A stretch of DNA of 64,000 bases from Nonlabens xiamenensis (GCF_003865345.1 NZ_RMVE01000002.1:248001-312000), one strand, 5' to 3'. Shown: positions 52,573 to 62,481, counted from the stretch's first letter. The notes: generated by a model not told the origin, from the letters alone. A program made the numbers and translations.

Positions 52573-53166
52573 TCAATTTAACAGAAGTTCGTGAATTTCA
52601 CTTACGATTCTCTTAGTTTGTTGAAGATCTTCATTCATTATAACAAAATCAGCTAGTTGCAGTCGTTGAAGGTCAGTCCACTGGCTGGCTAATCTGCGTT
52701 CAACTTCGGCTCGTGTCACCTCATCCCTACTGATCACTCTTTGAATACGCGTTTCCAAAGGAGCAGATATCAAAATAACCTGATCACAAAGTTGGCGCCC
52801 TCCCGTTTCTAAAAGTATTGCTGCTTCATAAATGATATACTTTCCTGTAACCTTATGCTTCCATACATCGAAATATTGTCTAAGGGCAGGATGTACGATT
52901 GCGTTGAGTTGATCCAAAAGTGTTTTATCCTGAAATACCTGAGAAGCAATATATTGTCGATCTGCTAAAACATTGCCCTCTGCCGTGCTACAGTAAGCCT
53001 GCTCTCCCAGTAGGCGCTTAACTTTTGCCATGACCTCCTGATCGTTATCCAGCAACTTCTTTGCCTCCAGATCAGCGATAAAGAGACTTGCCCCAAGCTT
53101 TTCAAACATTTGAGCCACGGTTGTCTTTCCGCTACCAATTCCGCCGGTAAGACCTATAATTTTCAT
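52573..53166 (-). CDS. coaE: dephospho-CoA kinase
   Basis: A 197-aa P-loop kinase (GLTGGIGSGKTTVA, residues 5-18), with ADLEAKKLLD, IVHPALR near 92 and the C-terminal DFVIMN segment. It carries out the last step of coenzyme A synthesis. The start overlaps the stop of the YbbR-like gene by 4 bp, in an operon from the glycosyltransferase to this gene. Confidence 0.94.
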   Translation of the reverse strand: MKIIGLTGGIGSGKTTVAQMFEKLGASLFIADLEAKKLLDNDQEVMAKVKRLLGEQAYCSTAEGNVLADRQYIASQVFQDKTLLDQLNAIVHPALRQYFDVWKHKVTGKYIIYEAAILLETGGRQLCDQVILISAPLETRIQRVISRDEVTRAEVERRLASQWTDLQRLQLADFVIMNEDLQQTKRIVSEIHELLLN

Positions 53167-54092
53167 TTAATGGTCAGGATTTGAATTTTCCTAGGGTTAA
53201 TGCGATAGCTTAAAATAAGATCACTATCGACTCCGATCTCTGGTATTACGGATTGATTGTTATTGCTAACGTTATTGTAGTCGACAAAAGCTTTAAAGTC
53301 TGCTGGGTCTACTTCCAAAAAATTTTCCACTGTAATCGTGTAGGTCAGCTCGATCTGATCAGGAATTATCTTTACCATATTGGAACCTTTGTTCAAAAGT
53401 TCAATGGGCAATGTAAGCGTTCCTTCCGTCACCTTGGCAGCGCGCACCTCCATACTAACTTTAGGAGGGATAGTTCTCAGGTCTGGATAATATTCAGATA
53501 GATCATATACAATAGTGGTTAGGGTATCCGATATATTTTTTGTATTTGCTGAAATTGTCAAAATATCCAGTTCTTTAATTTTCTGATTGTTCCCAGTGAC
53601 CTGAATGCTATCATGGGAAATCTTGGGCTCACCCAGATTGATGAAATTGGCTTGAAATCCAAGAGGTTGATCCACACGTAGCGGAATATATCGGGTGTGA
53701 TAACGCATTAACGGCAAATGGTACTCTCTGTCTATTGTTTGCACCAACTCAAATCCAGAATTCAGCTCACGTTGAATAACCTCTTTGTACGTATCAGGAT
53801 TAAAAAAAATTGAGTCGTTACGTTCAAAAGTAGAAGCATTGAAATCCAGCGATAAACTCTTCCCTACCAACTTGCTCCATATCAATTGATAGCCACTGGC
53901 TTGCACTTTCAGAGGGATTTCGAAAATAAGATCATCTTCTGTACTCATCACATCGGCAGGGATATTGTTCCACTGTATTTGAACAGCAAGTGTTTCTCTA
54001 TATTGGTCTTTGTAACGAGAAACAAACCAAAGAATACTGACAAATACGGTTATGAGAACAAAACCAAGAGTTCTATGATATCCTATCTTCAT
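53163..54092 (-). CDS. YbbR-like domain protein
   Basis: A 309-aa protein with an N-terminal membrane anchor (about 8-25, LGFVLITVFVSILWFVS), followed by repeated YbbR-type beta modules (IFEIPLKVQASGYQ; IPLRVDQPLGFQA; VTGNNQKIKELDIL; LPIELLNKGSNMVKIIP). In Firmicutes YbbR/CdaR modulates the diadenylate cyclase CdaA; in Bacteroidota its partner is not known, and no cyclase gene is adjacent. It overlaps the glycosyltransferase by 4 bp and coaE by 4 bp. Confidence 0.75.
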   Translation of the reverse strand: MKIGYHRTLGFVLITVFVSILWFVSRYKDQYRETLAVQIQWNNIPADVMSTEDDLIFEIPLKVQASGYQLIWSKLVGKSLSLDFNASTFERNDSIFFNPDTYKEVIQRELNSGFELVQTIDREYHLPLMRYHTRYIPLRVDQPLGFQANFINLGEPKISHDSIQVTGNNQKIKELDILTISANTKNISDTLTTIVYDLSEYYPDLRTIPPKVSMEVRAAKVTEGTLTLPIELLNKGSNMVKIIPDQIELTYTITVENFLEVDPADFKAFVDYNNVSNNNQSVIPEIGVDSDLILSYRINPRKIQILTIK

Positions 54093-55093
54093 GAGGTGAA
54101 AAATAATTGTGGAAAAGCACGACGTTCATCCCATCGCAAGATATTGATTTTTATAGTAGATTCCAGAAAACCAATACCGTAACCTATAAATTGAATAAGC
54201 ACGGCAGGAACAGTTCTCCATCCTACGCTTAAACCGTATTTCATGGTGGCAATGAGTGCATTGATGAACAGATAGACCAGTATTAGTCCCATCATCCACC
54301 AATTACCCTTAATTAACAATAAGATAGACACGAAGCTGAAAAGGCAAAACAAGCTTGGTAACCAATAGGTAACTTTACTGGTTGATGGATGCCATTTATT
54401 TAATATCACGCGTACCTTACCGAATTTATTCACCTGTTTGTAAAATAAACGCCAGGAAATACGGCGCTTATGATAAACGTAAGCCTCTTTAAAAAGGGCG
54501 GTTCTAAAACCCATGTCCCATAAACGAATACTGAGATCAGGATCTTCCCCCGGATGAATAGTTCCAAATCCCCCAGTAGCTTCAAATGCCTTTTTGCTGA
54601 GGCCCATATTAAAGCTCCGTGGTTGAAATCTACCCAAGGTCTCTGCTCCTCCTCTAATCCCTCCTGTAGTGAGAAAGGACGTCATGCTGTAGTTGATTGC
54701 TTTTTGCAAGGGAGTGAACGATTGATCTGCTGCATCTGGGCCACCAAATGCGTCGACAAAATGGTGGTTTAGGTTTAGATCGACATTCTTAAGATAATGA
54801 GAAGGTAAAAGACAGTCACTGTCTAAAATTAGAAAATAATTACCTGTTGCCCTAGCCATACCATAGTTCCTAGAGTCACCTGGACCAGAATTTTCTTTAT
54901 AGAGATAATTAATGTTTAAGCTTTCGCGAAAGCGGTTACAAACAAATTCACTGGATAAATCTGAGCCGTCTTCAATCACGATAACTTCAAACTGGCGATC
55001 AAATTCCAACTGTGTCATACTGCACAGTAGTTGCTCTAATTCCTCTGGTCTATTGAAGACCGGTATGACAAATGAATAATTCAATTTCTCCAC
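54089..55093 (-). CDS. family 2 glycosyltransferase
   Basis: A 334-aa GT-A fold transferase: FVIPVFNRPEELEQLL, EDGSD near 42-46, the metal-binding LILDSDCLLP near 91-100, and GEDPDLSIRL. Two or three transmembrane helices follow after residue 230. Starts are GTG at 55093 or TTG at 55084; no ATG is available. A -7-like TACTTTTG at 55105-55098 would place the transcript start close to the GTG, which favours the TTG start or a leaderless mRNA. The acceptor is unknown. A palindrome copy at 54921 encodes NRFRESL near residue 55. Confidence 0.87.
   Translation of the reverse strand: MEKLNYSFVIPVFNRPEELEQLLCSMTQLEFDRQFEVIVIEDGSDLSSEFVCNRFRESLNINYLYKENSGPGDSRNYGMARATGNYFLILDSDCLLPSHYLKNVDLNLNHHFVDAFGGPDAADQSFTPLQKAINYSMTSFLTTGGIRGGAETLGRFQPRSFNMGLSKKAFEATGGFGTIHPGEDPDLSIRLWDMGFRTALFKEAYVYHKRRISWRLFYKQVNKFGKVRVILNKWHPSTSKVTYWLPSLFCLFSFVSILLLIKGNWWMMGLILVYLFINALIATMKYGLSVGWRTVPAVLIQFIGYGIGFLESTIKINILRWDERRAFPQLFFTS
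54921..54934. repeat. 14-bp palindrome GCTTTCGCGAAAGC (copy 12)
   Basis: Perfect copy in the glycosyltransferase gene, read as CNRFRESL. Confidence 0.95.
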
Positions 55094-55097
55094 TGGT

Positions 55098-55105
55098 CAA
55101 AAGTA
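55098..55105 (-). promoter_or_regulatory. candidate -7 promoter element of the glycosyltransferase operon
   Basis: TACTTTTG on the minus strand fits TAnnTTTG. It ends 4 bp before the GTG start, which makes the GTG doubtful as translation start. Confidence 0.35.
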
Positions 55106-55110
55106 AACAA

Positions 55111-55146
55111 TAAAAAAAGGCCGTTCCTGTCTGGAACGGCCTTTTT
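55111..55146 (-). terminator. rho-independent terminator of the large adhesin gene
   Basis: A 14-bp stem (AAAAAGGCCGTTCC/GGAACGGCCTTTTT) with a 5-nt loop, followed by a T run on the minus strand. It lies 20 bp after the adhesin stop. It also lies just upstream of the glycosyltransferase start, so it should insulate the two units. Confidence 0.9.
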
Positions 55147-55166
55147 GGCTTATAATAATTCAGAGC

Positions 55167-58100
55167 TTATTCCCTGATCACTTTTACAGTGCGTATTTGA
55201 TCTCCCGTAGTCACCTGCATGAAATATACGCCAGATGTCATGGTAGAAAGATCTACAACCACATTAGTAGAATTAGGCTTGATCACAAACACTTCCTGAC
55301 CTAATAGGTTGGTCACCTTAACCGTATCCACAACGTCTTGAGCATCAATCTGCACAACATCAGTGGTTGGGTTAGGATAATAGGTGAATCCAAGTACCTC
55401 AGGACTATCCACTCCAGTAGTTACATCAATACTGAAATTGTCTACAAAGAAGTCCACAATTTCTGTATCCGCTACTGTACCGTTGGTTGCATAGAAAGCA
55501 AACTGTACAACTCCTGAGTAAGCGCTCAGTGAAACTACTTCACGCTGCCCGGTATTGGAGACAGTGCTGTTTGAATCCCAGGTAATCAGTGGATTCCAAG
55601 TTGTCCCTCCATCAGTAGTAATCAAGAATAAAATCTCGTCGTCACTACCCAAAGTCGCAGAATTCTGATTGGCAAATCCGGTCATTGCAATGTCAAAGTA
55701 AACATTGTAGACTGTAGAACTTCCCAAGTCAAATTCTGGTGTCACTAGCCAATCCATATCTGGAGTGGCACCATCGAATACTGAAATATAGGCAGCTTGA
55801 CCATTTGGAGACGAAGTGTCATTGGCGAAATCAAATCCTTCCCAATCACCATCCATGTCGTTAGGACCATTTGCCAGTGGCGAACTATCACCTTCAGACC
55901 AACATGCACCAGGGAAGACAGAGAAATCATTTCCTGGCCCTCCACCTGCGACTGCAGCTCCATAAGGTGCACTGAACACCCCACAAGTGGTGGTAAATGT
56001 AATTGGACCTACCCAATCACCTAAGTTACCCATCCCACAATCTGCTCTAACATAGGCATCATAGGTCGTGAAATTCATCAATCCTGAAATTGTTTGAGGA
56101 TTAGTAGATGACATATTTTCATATACTGGGGTGGCTGTACCTTGCGCTACTCCTGTAGGCTGAACCTCAACCTGCCAGGAAGTTTCTGAACCACCAGGAG
56201 TCCAACCAAAGTTTGCTGTGTTAGAACCAATCATATCTACAGCAAGGTTAGAAGGATTTAAACAACCAGTGAAAGAATCGATAATGATGTCATCGATAGC
56301 AATATCGCCATTAAACGAACCACCTCTAGTTCCTCTAAATCTTACTTGAATAGTACTACCTGCAAACGCGCCAAGACTAACATCTGCTGTCAACCATGGA
56401 TCTGATTGCACCGCTTGCTGCTCGCCAACAAGAGTAAACACATCATTAACCCAACCGGTCCCATCATTTACATCTACATGCAGTATATCGATGTCAACCC
56501 CCCACATATGGTAGGAGAAGCTCAAGGCCGGATTAGTCAGTCCAGAAATATCGACAAGTGGAGACAGCAATTCTGCTTCTGCACCCACTCCCCCACTAGA
56601 GGCTTCAGTAAAGAAATAATTTGACCCTGAAGCTGCGCCGGTAGGACCTGTGCTGACAGATCCGGTTCCTCCGGAATTAACATCCCATGTATAGCCAGTA
56701 GTCTGTGGTGTAGACCAACAATTCTCTTCCGTAAATGAGGTCGTTACAGTAAACATTTCGAATCCTTCAGTGTATGGAGCTATGAAGGCTGAACAACCCG
56801 TTTCAAAGGATACTGGTCCTACGACCCGACTCGTATCTCCTCCACCACAATCAGCGGTGACATAGAAATCATAACAAGTTTCTGGTGTCAAACCGGTCAA
56901 GGTTAAAGGATTCATCGTAGCACCCGAAACAGTGACAGCATTAGGATCCATGGTTCCTGGAGTAAATCCGCATGGACCATACTCGACATTCCAAGTTGTA
57001 GCAGAACCAGCTTGTGTCCAGCTCAAATCTGCTGTAGTATCCGTAACATTAGAAGCTGACAACATACTAGGTGCAGGACAAGTAGGCAATTCATCAACCC
57101 TAAAATCATCGATTGAAATATCACCTTCGAAGGTACCCGCGCTAGTGGCTACAAACCTAAACTTAACGGTTGCCCCTGCGTATGCAGTAAGATCGCTGAA
57201 TTGCTCCAACCAGTCGTCTGCTTGTGCAGTTTGGATTTGACCAGGTCCTAGTGTAACCAAATTAACCCAACCTGATCCATCATTAATATCCAATTCAAGC
57301 GTTCCGATTTCTCCACCAAACATATGGTAGTAGAAACTGACGGATGGCGTCATTAAGGCACTAAGATCTACTAACGGAGACTCTAAGGTTGCCATACTGA
57401 CGTTAGCAGTTCCTGAACTTGCCTCGATATAAAAGTAATTAGAACCACTGAAAGCTGCGGAAGGACCTGTACCTGTGGAAGGCGTACTACCCGCACCATC
57501 AACATTCCAGTCATAAGCGTCAACAGATGATGCAGTCCAGCATTGATCACTAGTAAAAGTGGTTGTCGTCGCAAATGCTTCAAAATCTTCTATATACGGC
57601 GCAACAGTGGCCGCACAATCAGTTTCGAAGGTAAATGGACCAACGTAAACACTTTCATCACCCGGTGCACAAACTGATCTCACGTAGTATTCATATTGAG
57701 TCTCTGGGGAAAGACCGCTAACCGTGGTCATAGGATTGTTTAATACATCGATTACAGGAACAACTGAAGTCATGGTATCTGGAGTAAAGCCTGGAAGACC
57801 TACCTCGACATCCCATTCGGTTTCTGTACCACCTGCCGTCCATGACAAATCGGCCGTTGTATCAGTAACGCTATCTACCATCAACATGGATGGGGCAGGA
57901 CAAGTAGGCGGTGCAGCACAAGTTACATTAGCTTCCCAACCTGGTCTTTCAATTATTCCATCAGATGTAAATACGAAAGTTAAACAACCTGAGGTCGAAG
58001 TCCCGATTAACAATTCACCCACTAGGTTACCTGTACCAGTATTGTTTGCTGGATCCCAACACCAAATTGTATCTCCACCAGGTGTATTTATGGTAGGAGA

Positions 58101-61100
58101 GTTAGTATCAGGCCCATCATATATAGTTAGCCCATCAAAACAACCTGTAGTACTGTCTTCTATATCGTTGAAAGTAAAGCTAACGTAGACCACATCTCCA
58201 GCATTGTCAGGACAAATATTATAAGTGGTATTCTCATCACCCTCATAATCACCTGCCACTCCACCAGAATCTACAAAGGGATCACCAGCACAATAATCTG
58301 GATCAGTTTTGGAAACAAAACATGTTTCAAATGATATATCCGTAGGAGCACAAACCGCAGACACACATATCTCATATTCAGTATCGCTGTTCAGTCCTGT
58401 AATACTTACCATCGGAGATGTAGGGTTGGGTGAAACCGTTGTAAAGGTAGTAGTTCCCACTTCACGGTACTCTACTAGCCACTCTGATTCTGTTCCACCA
58501 GCTGTCCAACCGACATCGATGCTAGTGGCGTCACTCATTACCTCTGATAAGCCGGTAATTACTGGACAAGTTTGAATATCATCGACTCTAAAGTCATCAA
58601 TAGATATATCACCTTCAAAGGTACCGTTGGATTCAGCTCTTAAACGAACCTGAATGATATTCCCTGTAAAATTAAATGGTTGCAGATCAAACTCAGCATC
58701 CAGCCAATCATCTGCCTGTGCCGTCTGTTGTTGACCTGGACCAATGGTCCCCACATCATTCACATATCCAGTTCCATCATTTACATCAATATGTAAAGTT
58801 CCAATTTCACCACCAAACATATGGTACTTAAACTGAACAGAAGGAGCGGTCAAAGCGGATATATCGATCATTGGAGAAATTAGGGAAGCTTCATCTCCTA
58901 CTGAACCAGAACTAGCCTCAGTATAGAAATATTTTGAACCACTGAATGCACCCAAAGGACCTGTACCACCAGAAGGTGTAGAACCATTGTCGTCTATGTT
59001 CCAGTCATAGGCACTGACAGATGTGGCTTCCCAACAGTTTTCCTCCACAAAAGTGGTCGTCGTAGTAAAGTCTTCAAAATCCGTAAAATACGGAGCAACG
59101 AAGGCGGAACAAGCAGTTGTAAAGGTACCAGGACCTGAAGCTGCACTTAGTGTACCCATTCCACAATCGGCAGTAACATAATAATCATAACAAGTAAATG
59201 CGCTTAATCCAGTTAAAGTAACAGAAGTTGAGGTTGCTGGTACCGTTGTTGAAGTACCATCGCCGGGAGTAAATCCACAAGGACCATACTCAATGCTCCA
59301 AGCGGTAGCACTACCACTTTCAACCCATGAAAGATCTGCGGTAATATCTGTAAAAGCGTCTACACTTAAACTAACTGGCTGCGGACAGGCTGGCAACTCG
59401 TCAAACACGACATCATCGATTGCAATATCTGACAATCCAGTTGTTGTGGTTTCAGTACGTTCCGCCCTAAATCTAATCGTTACATTATTTCCAGCATATG
59501 CGGCCAAATCTACCACTCTAATATCCCATGGTGATGTTTCACTGGGTTGCTGCTCTCCTGTGATCACTAACACATCATTTGTATAACCTGTACCATCATT
59601 GACATCGACATGGAGGATACCTGTTGAGGCTCCAAACATATGGCTAGCAAACTGCATTGATGGAGCAGTCAAATTAGAAAGATCAACTACAGGAGTAATC
59701 AAACTCGCCTCATCTCCACTACTACCACCGTTTCCTTCAATATAAAAATAATTGGACCCACTATTGGCTCCAGATGGACCCGTATTTGTCGTAGGCGTCC
59801 CGCCAGCAGCATCAAGATTCCAATCCCAAGTGGAAACAGTTACAGCTTCCCAGCAATTTTCTTCTGCAAAAGCAGTAGAGGCTGAGAAGGTTTCAAAATC
59901 TTCAGTATAGGGTGCAACCACAGGAGCACAAGCCGTAGTGAAGGTGAATGGTCCTACCCATGCACTGAATCCGTCTGTACCACAATTCGAGCGTACATAA
60001 AAATCATAGGTAGTTTCAGGCATTAATCCTGTTGCAATATAAGGATTGGTAGCATTATTCTCTTGAACCACAGCACCTGCGGTTCCTTGTGCTACGCCCG
60101 TAGGCTGAACTTCAACCTCCCAGAGAGCAGCCGTTCCATTTTCACTCCAGAACAGACTTGCGGTCGTATCAAAAACACTTTCCACGCCCAACCTGTTTGG
60201 ATCAGCACATGGTGGTAGGTCAGTTACAGACACATCATCAATGGCAATATCTCCTTCAAAAATACCAGCAGAAACAGCCCTAAACCTCAATTGAACAGTT
60301 TGGTTAGCATAGGCGGCCAAATTCACAATCTGCAATTCAAATGGATCTGCTTGATCGGTTTGTTGCTGCCCAGATAAGGTAGTAAGTGTTGTCCAGCCTG
60401 AACCAGAAAGATCATCAATCTCTATAAAGAGATCCCCAATTTCACCTCCAAACATATGGTAGTAAAATTGAAGCGAAGGCTCCGTAAGACCAGATAAATC
60501 AAACTGTGGACCAGTCAAAATTGCAGTACTAGTACCGGCCGTACCACTACTGGCTTCAATATAAAAATAATTACTCCCTGAGTTAGCTTGATTCGGACCA
60601 GTCCCAGTAGAGGGAGTACCGCCATTACCATCAATATTCCAGTCATATAGATCTATCGCCGTAGCACGCCAACATAACTCTTCACCAAAACCAACCTGGG
60701 GTGTAAAAGATTCAAAATCTTCTACATATGGCATCGCACTGGTAGGTGTAAAAGGTAAACATAAAGTGGTTACTGAAATAGAAACAGGGCTACTATAATC
60801 CGGTAGCATAGGATCACAAACTGCCCTTACATAAACATCATATTCTGTAGCGTCCGTTAAACCAGAAATAGTGGTCATCGCTGTGGTAGGATTAGGACTA
60901 ACCAAAGTTCCTTGACCAGTAAATGCAGCGGTAATTGTACCTGCAGTGGCATATTCTACCTCCCATTCAGTTTCTGTACTACCTGGCGTCCAACTAACAT
61001 CAAAGGAATTAGCTTGGACGTTAGATTCAGCAAGAGCACCAACGACTGGACAAGAAATAGCCGTTCTGGCACAATATGGCCCTGCCCACGAACTCAAGTC

Positions 61101-62324
61101 TCCCATACCACAATCATATCTTACATAAAAACAATACTCTGTGTCGGACTGCAACCCAGTGATGCTGGCAAACGTAGCAGCATTACCAGTCACCGTAGTC
61201 CCATTAGCATCATTCAGCATATAAGGTGCAGGACCGTAATTGACTTCAAAATTAGGACTAGGATTACCATTAGCATCCCAAGCGAATTGAATATTGTTAG
61301 CCGTTGTTGTAATAGGTGTAAACGCACCAGGAGGCGGACAACTTTCTGTTGTAGTAAAACTATAAGGACCTTGTGACCTACTGATATCTGTTCCAGCAAC
61401 ACAAACCGCTCTCACATAAACATCATAGGTAGTTTCAGCAGACAAGCTATTTAAGGTAAACGGATTAGTTCCAGCAGGAACCGTTGTTCCTCCTGCGCCA
61501 CCAACCGTATAAGGACTAACTCCGTACTCAATCTCCCATTGGGTTTCTGAACCTCCATTTGTCCAAGAAATTTCCGCTGAATCAGCAGTAACCATCGTCG
61601 CAGTAATACTGTTTTGAACTACAGCGGGACAAGTAGGTAAAGTAGTAAATGAAATAGGACCTCTTGAAGTACTTACGTCAGAACCAGGTGTACATACTGC
61701 ACGGACATAAACATCCAAAGTAGTGTCTGCTGGCAACATGTTCAAGGTAAACGGATTAGTTCCAGCAGGAACCGTTGTTCCTCCTACACCACCAACCATA
61801 TAAGGACTAACACCGTACTCAATCTCCCATTGGGTTTCTGAGCCTCCATTAGTCCATGCAATCTCAGCAGAATTCGTCGTAATCATTGATACGCTCAAAC
61901 TCCCTGCAACCACAGCAGGACAGCTAGGGCACGACGCTGTAGTTGAATAAATATTCATCGCACTTGATTGAGCCAAAGGAGTGCGATAAAGCTCAATATC
62001 TTCTGAGTCAAAGATCGCAAACTGCCCATCTCCAGGAAGCGACGGAGAACGATAATCAATTTGAAGAGCGTCACCGTCAGAAACTGAAATAGTATAAGTT
62101 TCAGTATAGGGTTGACCTGCAACAGGTCCGTCATTCATCACCAAGTAGGTAGTTGTTGTACCATTAATAATGATATCCACACCTGCATTGGCGGTAGCAT
62201 TTGCGCCAGAATCCCATTCTGTACCAGTAAAGTCAGTTATCTCAAGTCTGTAGTCACATTGCTGTGCTACTGAGAACAAAGAGAAACAGACCATGGTAAG
62301 CAGAGTAACATAGAGTTGTTTCAT
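55167..62324 (-). CDS. giant modular T9SS adhesin (fibronectin III and MAM/choice-of-anchor-like modules), 2385 aa
   Basis: A signal peptide (MKQLYVTLLTMVCFSLFSVAQ) is followed by alternating modules. Fibronectin type III-like units begin CPAVV/CPAPS, with TADLSWT...GS.TEWEVEYG..., GTTVPAGTNPF and Y.VYVRAVC. At least five larger modules begin PY.EDFE.F and contain GSNYFYIE, YHMFGGEIG and GDIAIDD (MAM/choice-of-anchor J-like). A CUB-like unit with DYCAGDPFVDSGGVAGDYEG and CWDP occurs near the middle. The last module (about 2060-2300) has MDWLVTPEFDLG and SAYSGVVQFAFYATNGTVAD, and precedes a T9SS sorting domain (FTYYPNPTTDVV...VIRE). The protein is acidic and nearly free of lysine. It is probably an extracellular adhesin. 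A strong terminator follows. Confidence 0.9.
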   Translation of the reverse strand: MKQLYVTLLTMVCFSLFSVAQQCDYRLEITDFTGTEWDSGANATANAGVDIIINGTTTTYLVMNDGPVAGQPYTETYTISVSDGDALQIDYRSPSLPGDGQFAIFDSEDIELYRTPLAQSSAMNIYSTTASCPSCPAVVAGSLSVSMITTNSAEIAWTNGGSETQWEIEYGVSPYMVGGVGGTTVPAGTNPFTLNMLPADTTLDVYVRAVCTPGSDVSTSRGPISFTTLPTCPAVVQNSITATMVTADSAEISWTNGGSETQWEIEYGVSPYTVGGAGGTTVPAGTNPFTLNSLSAETTYDVYVRAVCVAGTDISRSQGPYSFTTTESCPPPGAFTPITTTANNIQFAWDANGNPSPNFEVNYGPAPYMLNDANGTTVTGNAATFASITGLQSDTEYCFYVRYDCGMGDLSSWAGPYCARTAISCPVVGALAESNVQANSFDVSWTPGSTETEWEVEYATAGTITAAFTGQGTLVSPNPTTAMTTISGLTDATEYDVYVRAVCDPMLPDYSSPVSISVTTLCLPFTPTSAMPYVEDFESFTPQVGFGEELCWRATAIDLYDWNIDGNGGTPSTGTGPNQANSGSNYFYIEASSGTAGTSTAILTGPQFDLSGLTEPSLQFYYHMFGGEIGDLFIEIDDLSGSGWTTLTTLSGQQQTDQADPFELQIVNLAAYANQTVQLRFRAVSAGIFEGDIAIDDVSVTDLPPCADPNRLGVESVFDTTASLFWSENGTAALWEVEVQPTGVAQGTAGAVVQENNATNPYIATGLMPETTYDFYVRSNCGTDGFSAWVGPFTFTTACAPVVAPYTEDFETFSASTAFAEENCWEAVTVSTWDWNLDAAGGTPTTNTGPSGANSGSNYFYIEGNGGSSGDEASLITPVVDLSNLTAPSMQFASHMFGASTGILHVDVNDGTGYTNDVLVITGEQQPSETSPWDIRVVDLAAYAGNNVTIRFRAERTETTTTGLSDIAIDDVVFDELPACPQPVSLSVDAFTDITADLSWVESGSATAWSIEYGPCGFTPGDGTSTTVPATSTSVTLTGLSAFTCYDYYVTADCGMGTLSAASGPGTFTTACSAFVAPYFTDFEDFTTTTTFVEENCWEATSVSAYDWNIDDNGSTPSGGTGPLGAFSGSKYFYTEASSGSVGDEASLISPMIDISALTAPSVQFKYHMFGGEIGTLHIDVNDGTGYVNDVGTIGPGQQQTAQADDWLDAEFDLQPFNFTGNIIQVRLRAESNGTFEGDISIDDFRVDDIQTCPVITGLSEVMSDATSIDVGWTAGGTESEWLVEYREVGTTTFTTVSPNPTSPMVSITGLNSDTEYEICVSAVCAPTDISFETCFVSKTDPDYCAGDPFVDSGGVAGDYEGDENTTYNICPDNAGDVVYVSFTFNDIEDSTTGCFDGLTIYDGPDTNSPTINTPGGDTIWCWDPANNTGTGNLVGELLIGTSTSGCLTFVFTSDGIIERPGWEANVTCAAPPTCPAPSMLMVDSVTDTTADLSWTAGGTETEWDVEVGLPGFTPDTMTSVVPVIDVLNNPMTTVSGLSPETQYEYYVRSVCAPGDESVYVGPFTFETDCAATVAPYIEDFEAFATTTTFTSDQCWTASSVDAYDWNVDGAGSTPSTGTGPSAAFSGSNYFYIEASSGTANVSMATLESPLVDLSALMTPSVSFYYHMFGGEIGTLELDINDGSGWVNLVTLGPGQIQTAQADDWLEQFSDLTAYAGATVKFRFVATSAGTFEGDISIDDFRVDELPTCPAPSMLSASNVTDTTADLSWTQAGSATTWNVEYGPCGFTPGTMDPNAVTVSGATMNPLTLTGLTPETCYDFYVTADCGGGDTSRVVGPVSFETGCSAFIAPYTEGFEMFTVTTSFTEENCWSTPQTTGYTWDVNSGGTGSVSTGPTGAASGSNYFFTEASSGGVGAEAELLSPLVDISGLTNPALSFSYHMWGVDIDILHVDVNDGTGWVNDVFTLVGEQQAVQSDPWLTADVSLGAFAGSTIQVRFRGTRGGSFNGDIAIDDIIIDSFTGCLNPSNLAVDMIGSNTANFGWTPGGSETSWQVEVQPTGVAQGTATPVYENMSSTNPQTISGLMNFTTYDAYVRADCGMGNLGDWVGPITFTTTCGVFSAPYGAAVAGGGPGNDFSVFPGACWSEGDSSPLANGPNDMDGDWEGFDFANDTSSPNGQAAYISVFDGATPDMDWLVTPEFDLGSSTVYNVYFDIAMTGFANQNSATLGSDDEILFLITTDGGTTWNPLITWDSNSTVSNTGQREVVSLSAYSGVVQFAFYATNGTVADTEIVDFFVDNFSIDVTTGVDSPEVLGFTYYPNPTTDVVQIDAQDVVDTVKVTNLLGQEVFVIKPNSTNVVVDLSTMTSGVYFMQVTTGDQIRTVKVIRE
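61448..61861 (-). repeat. near-identical tandem repeat within the adhesin gene
   Basis: About 120 bp around 61448-61570 recurs at 61740-61861 with few changes, a 291-bp offset equal to one fibronectin-type unit (97 codons). It indicates recent duplication. Confidence 0.8.
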
Positions 62325-62430
62325 AATTAAGTTTTATATTTTGTTTTTAGAAGTTGTTTAAAGTAAACATTCAAAACGAAACATCGCACAGCAGTTTTAA
62401 ATACTCGTCAAGTCGTTTGGTTTTATAGAT

Positions 62431-62464
62431 AAAAAAAAGGGATCAATGCTATTGATCCCTTTTT
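62431..62464 (-). terminator. rho-independent terminator
   Basis: A 14-bp perfect stem AAAAAGGGATCAAT/ATTGATCCCTTTTT with a 3-nt loop, 18 bp after the stop of the second adhesin. It is followed by T residues on the minus strand. Confidence 0.9.
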
Positions 62465-62481
62465 ATCAAAAAACAAGGCAT

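Noticed and set aside
60912-61376. 154-codon plus-strand frame, and other frames opposite the adhesin genes
   Set aside because: They are antisense shadows of repetitive coding sequence, with no start context and low complexity rich in Ser, Thr and Arg.
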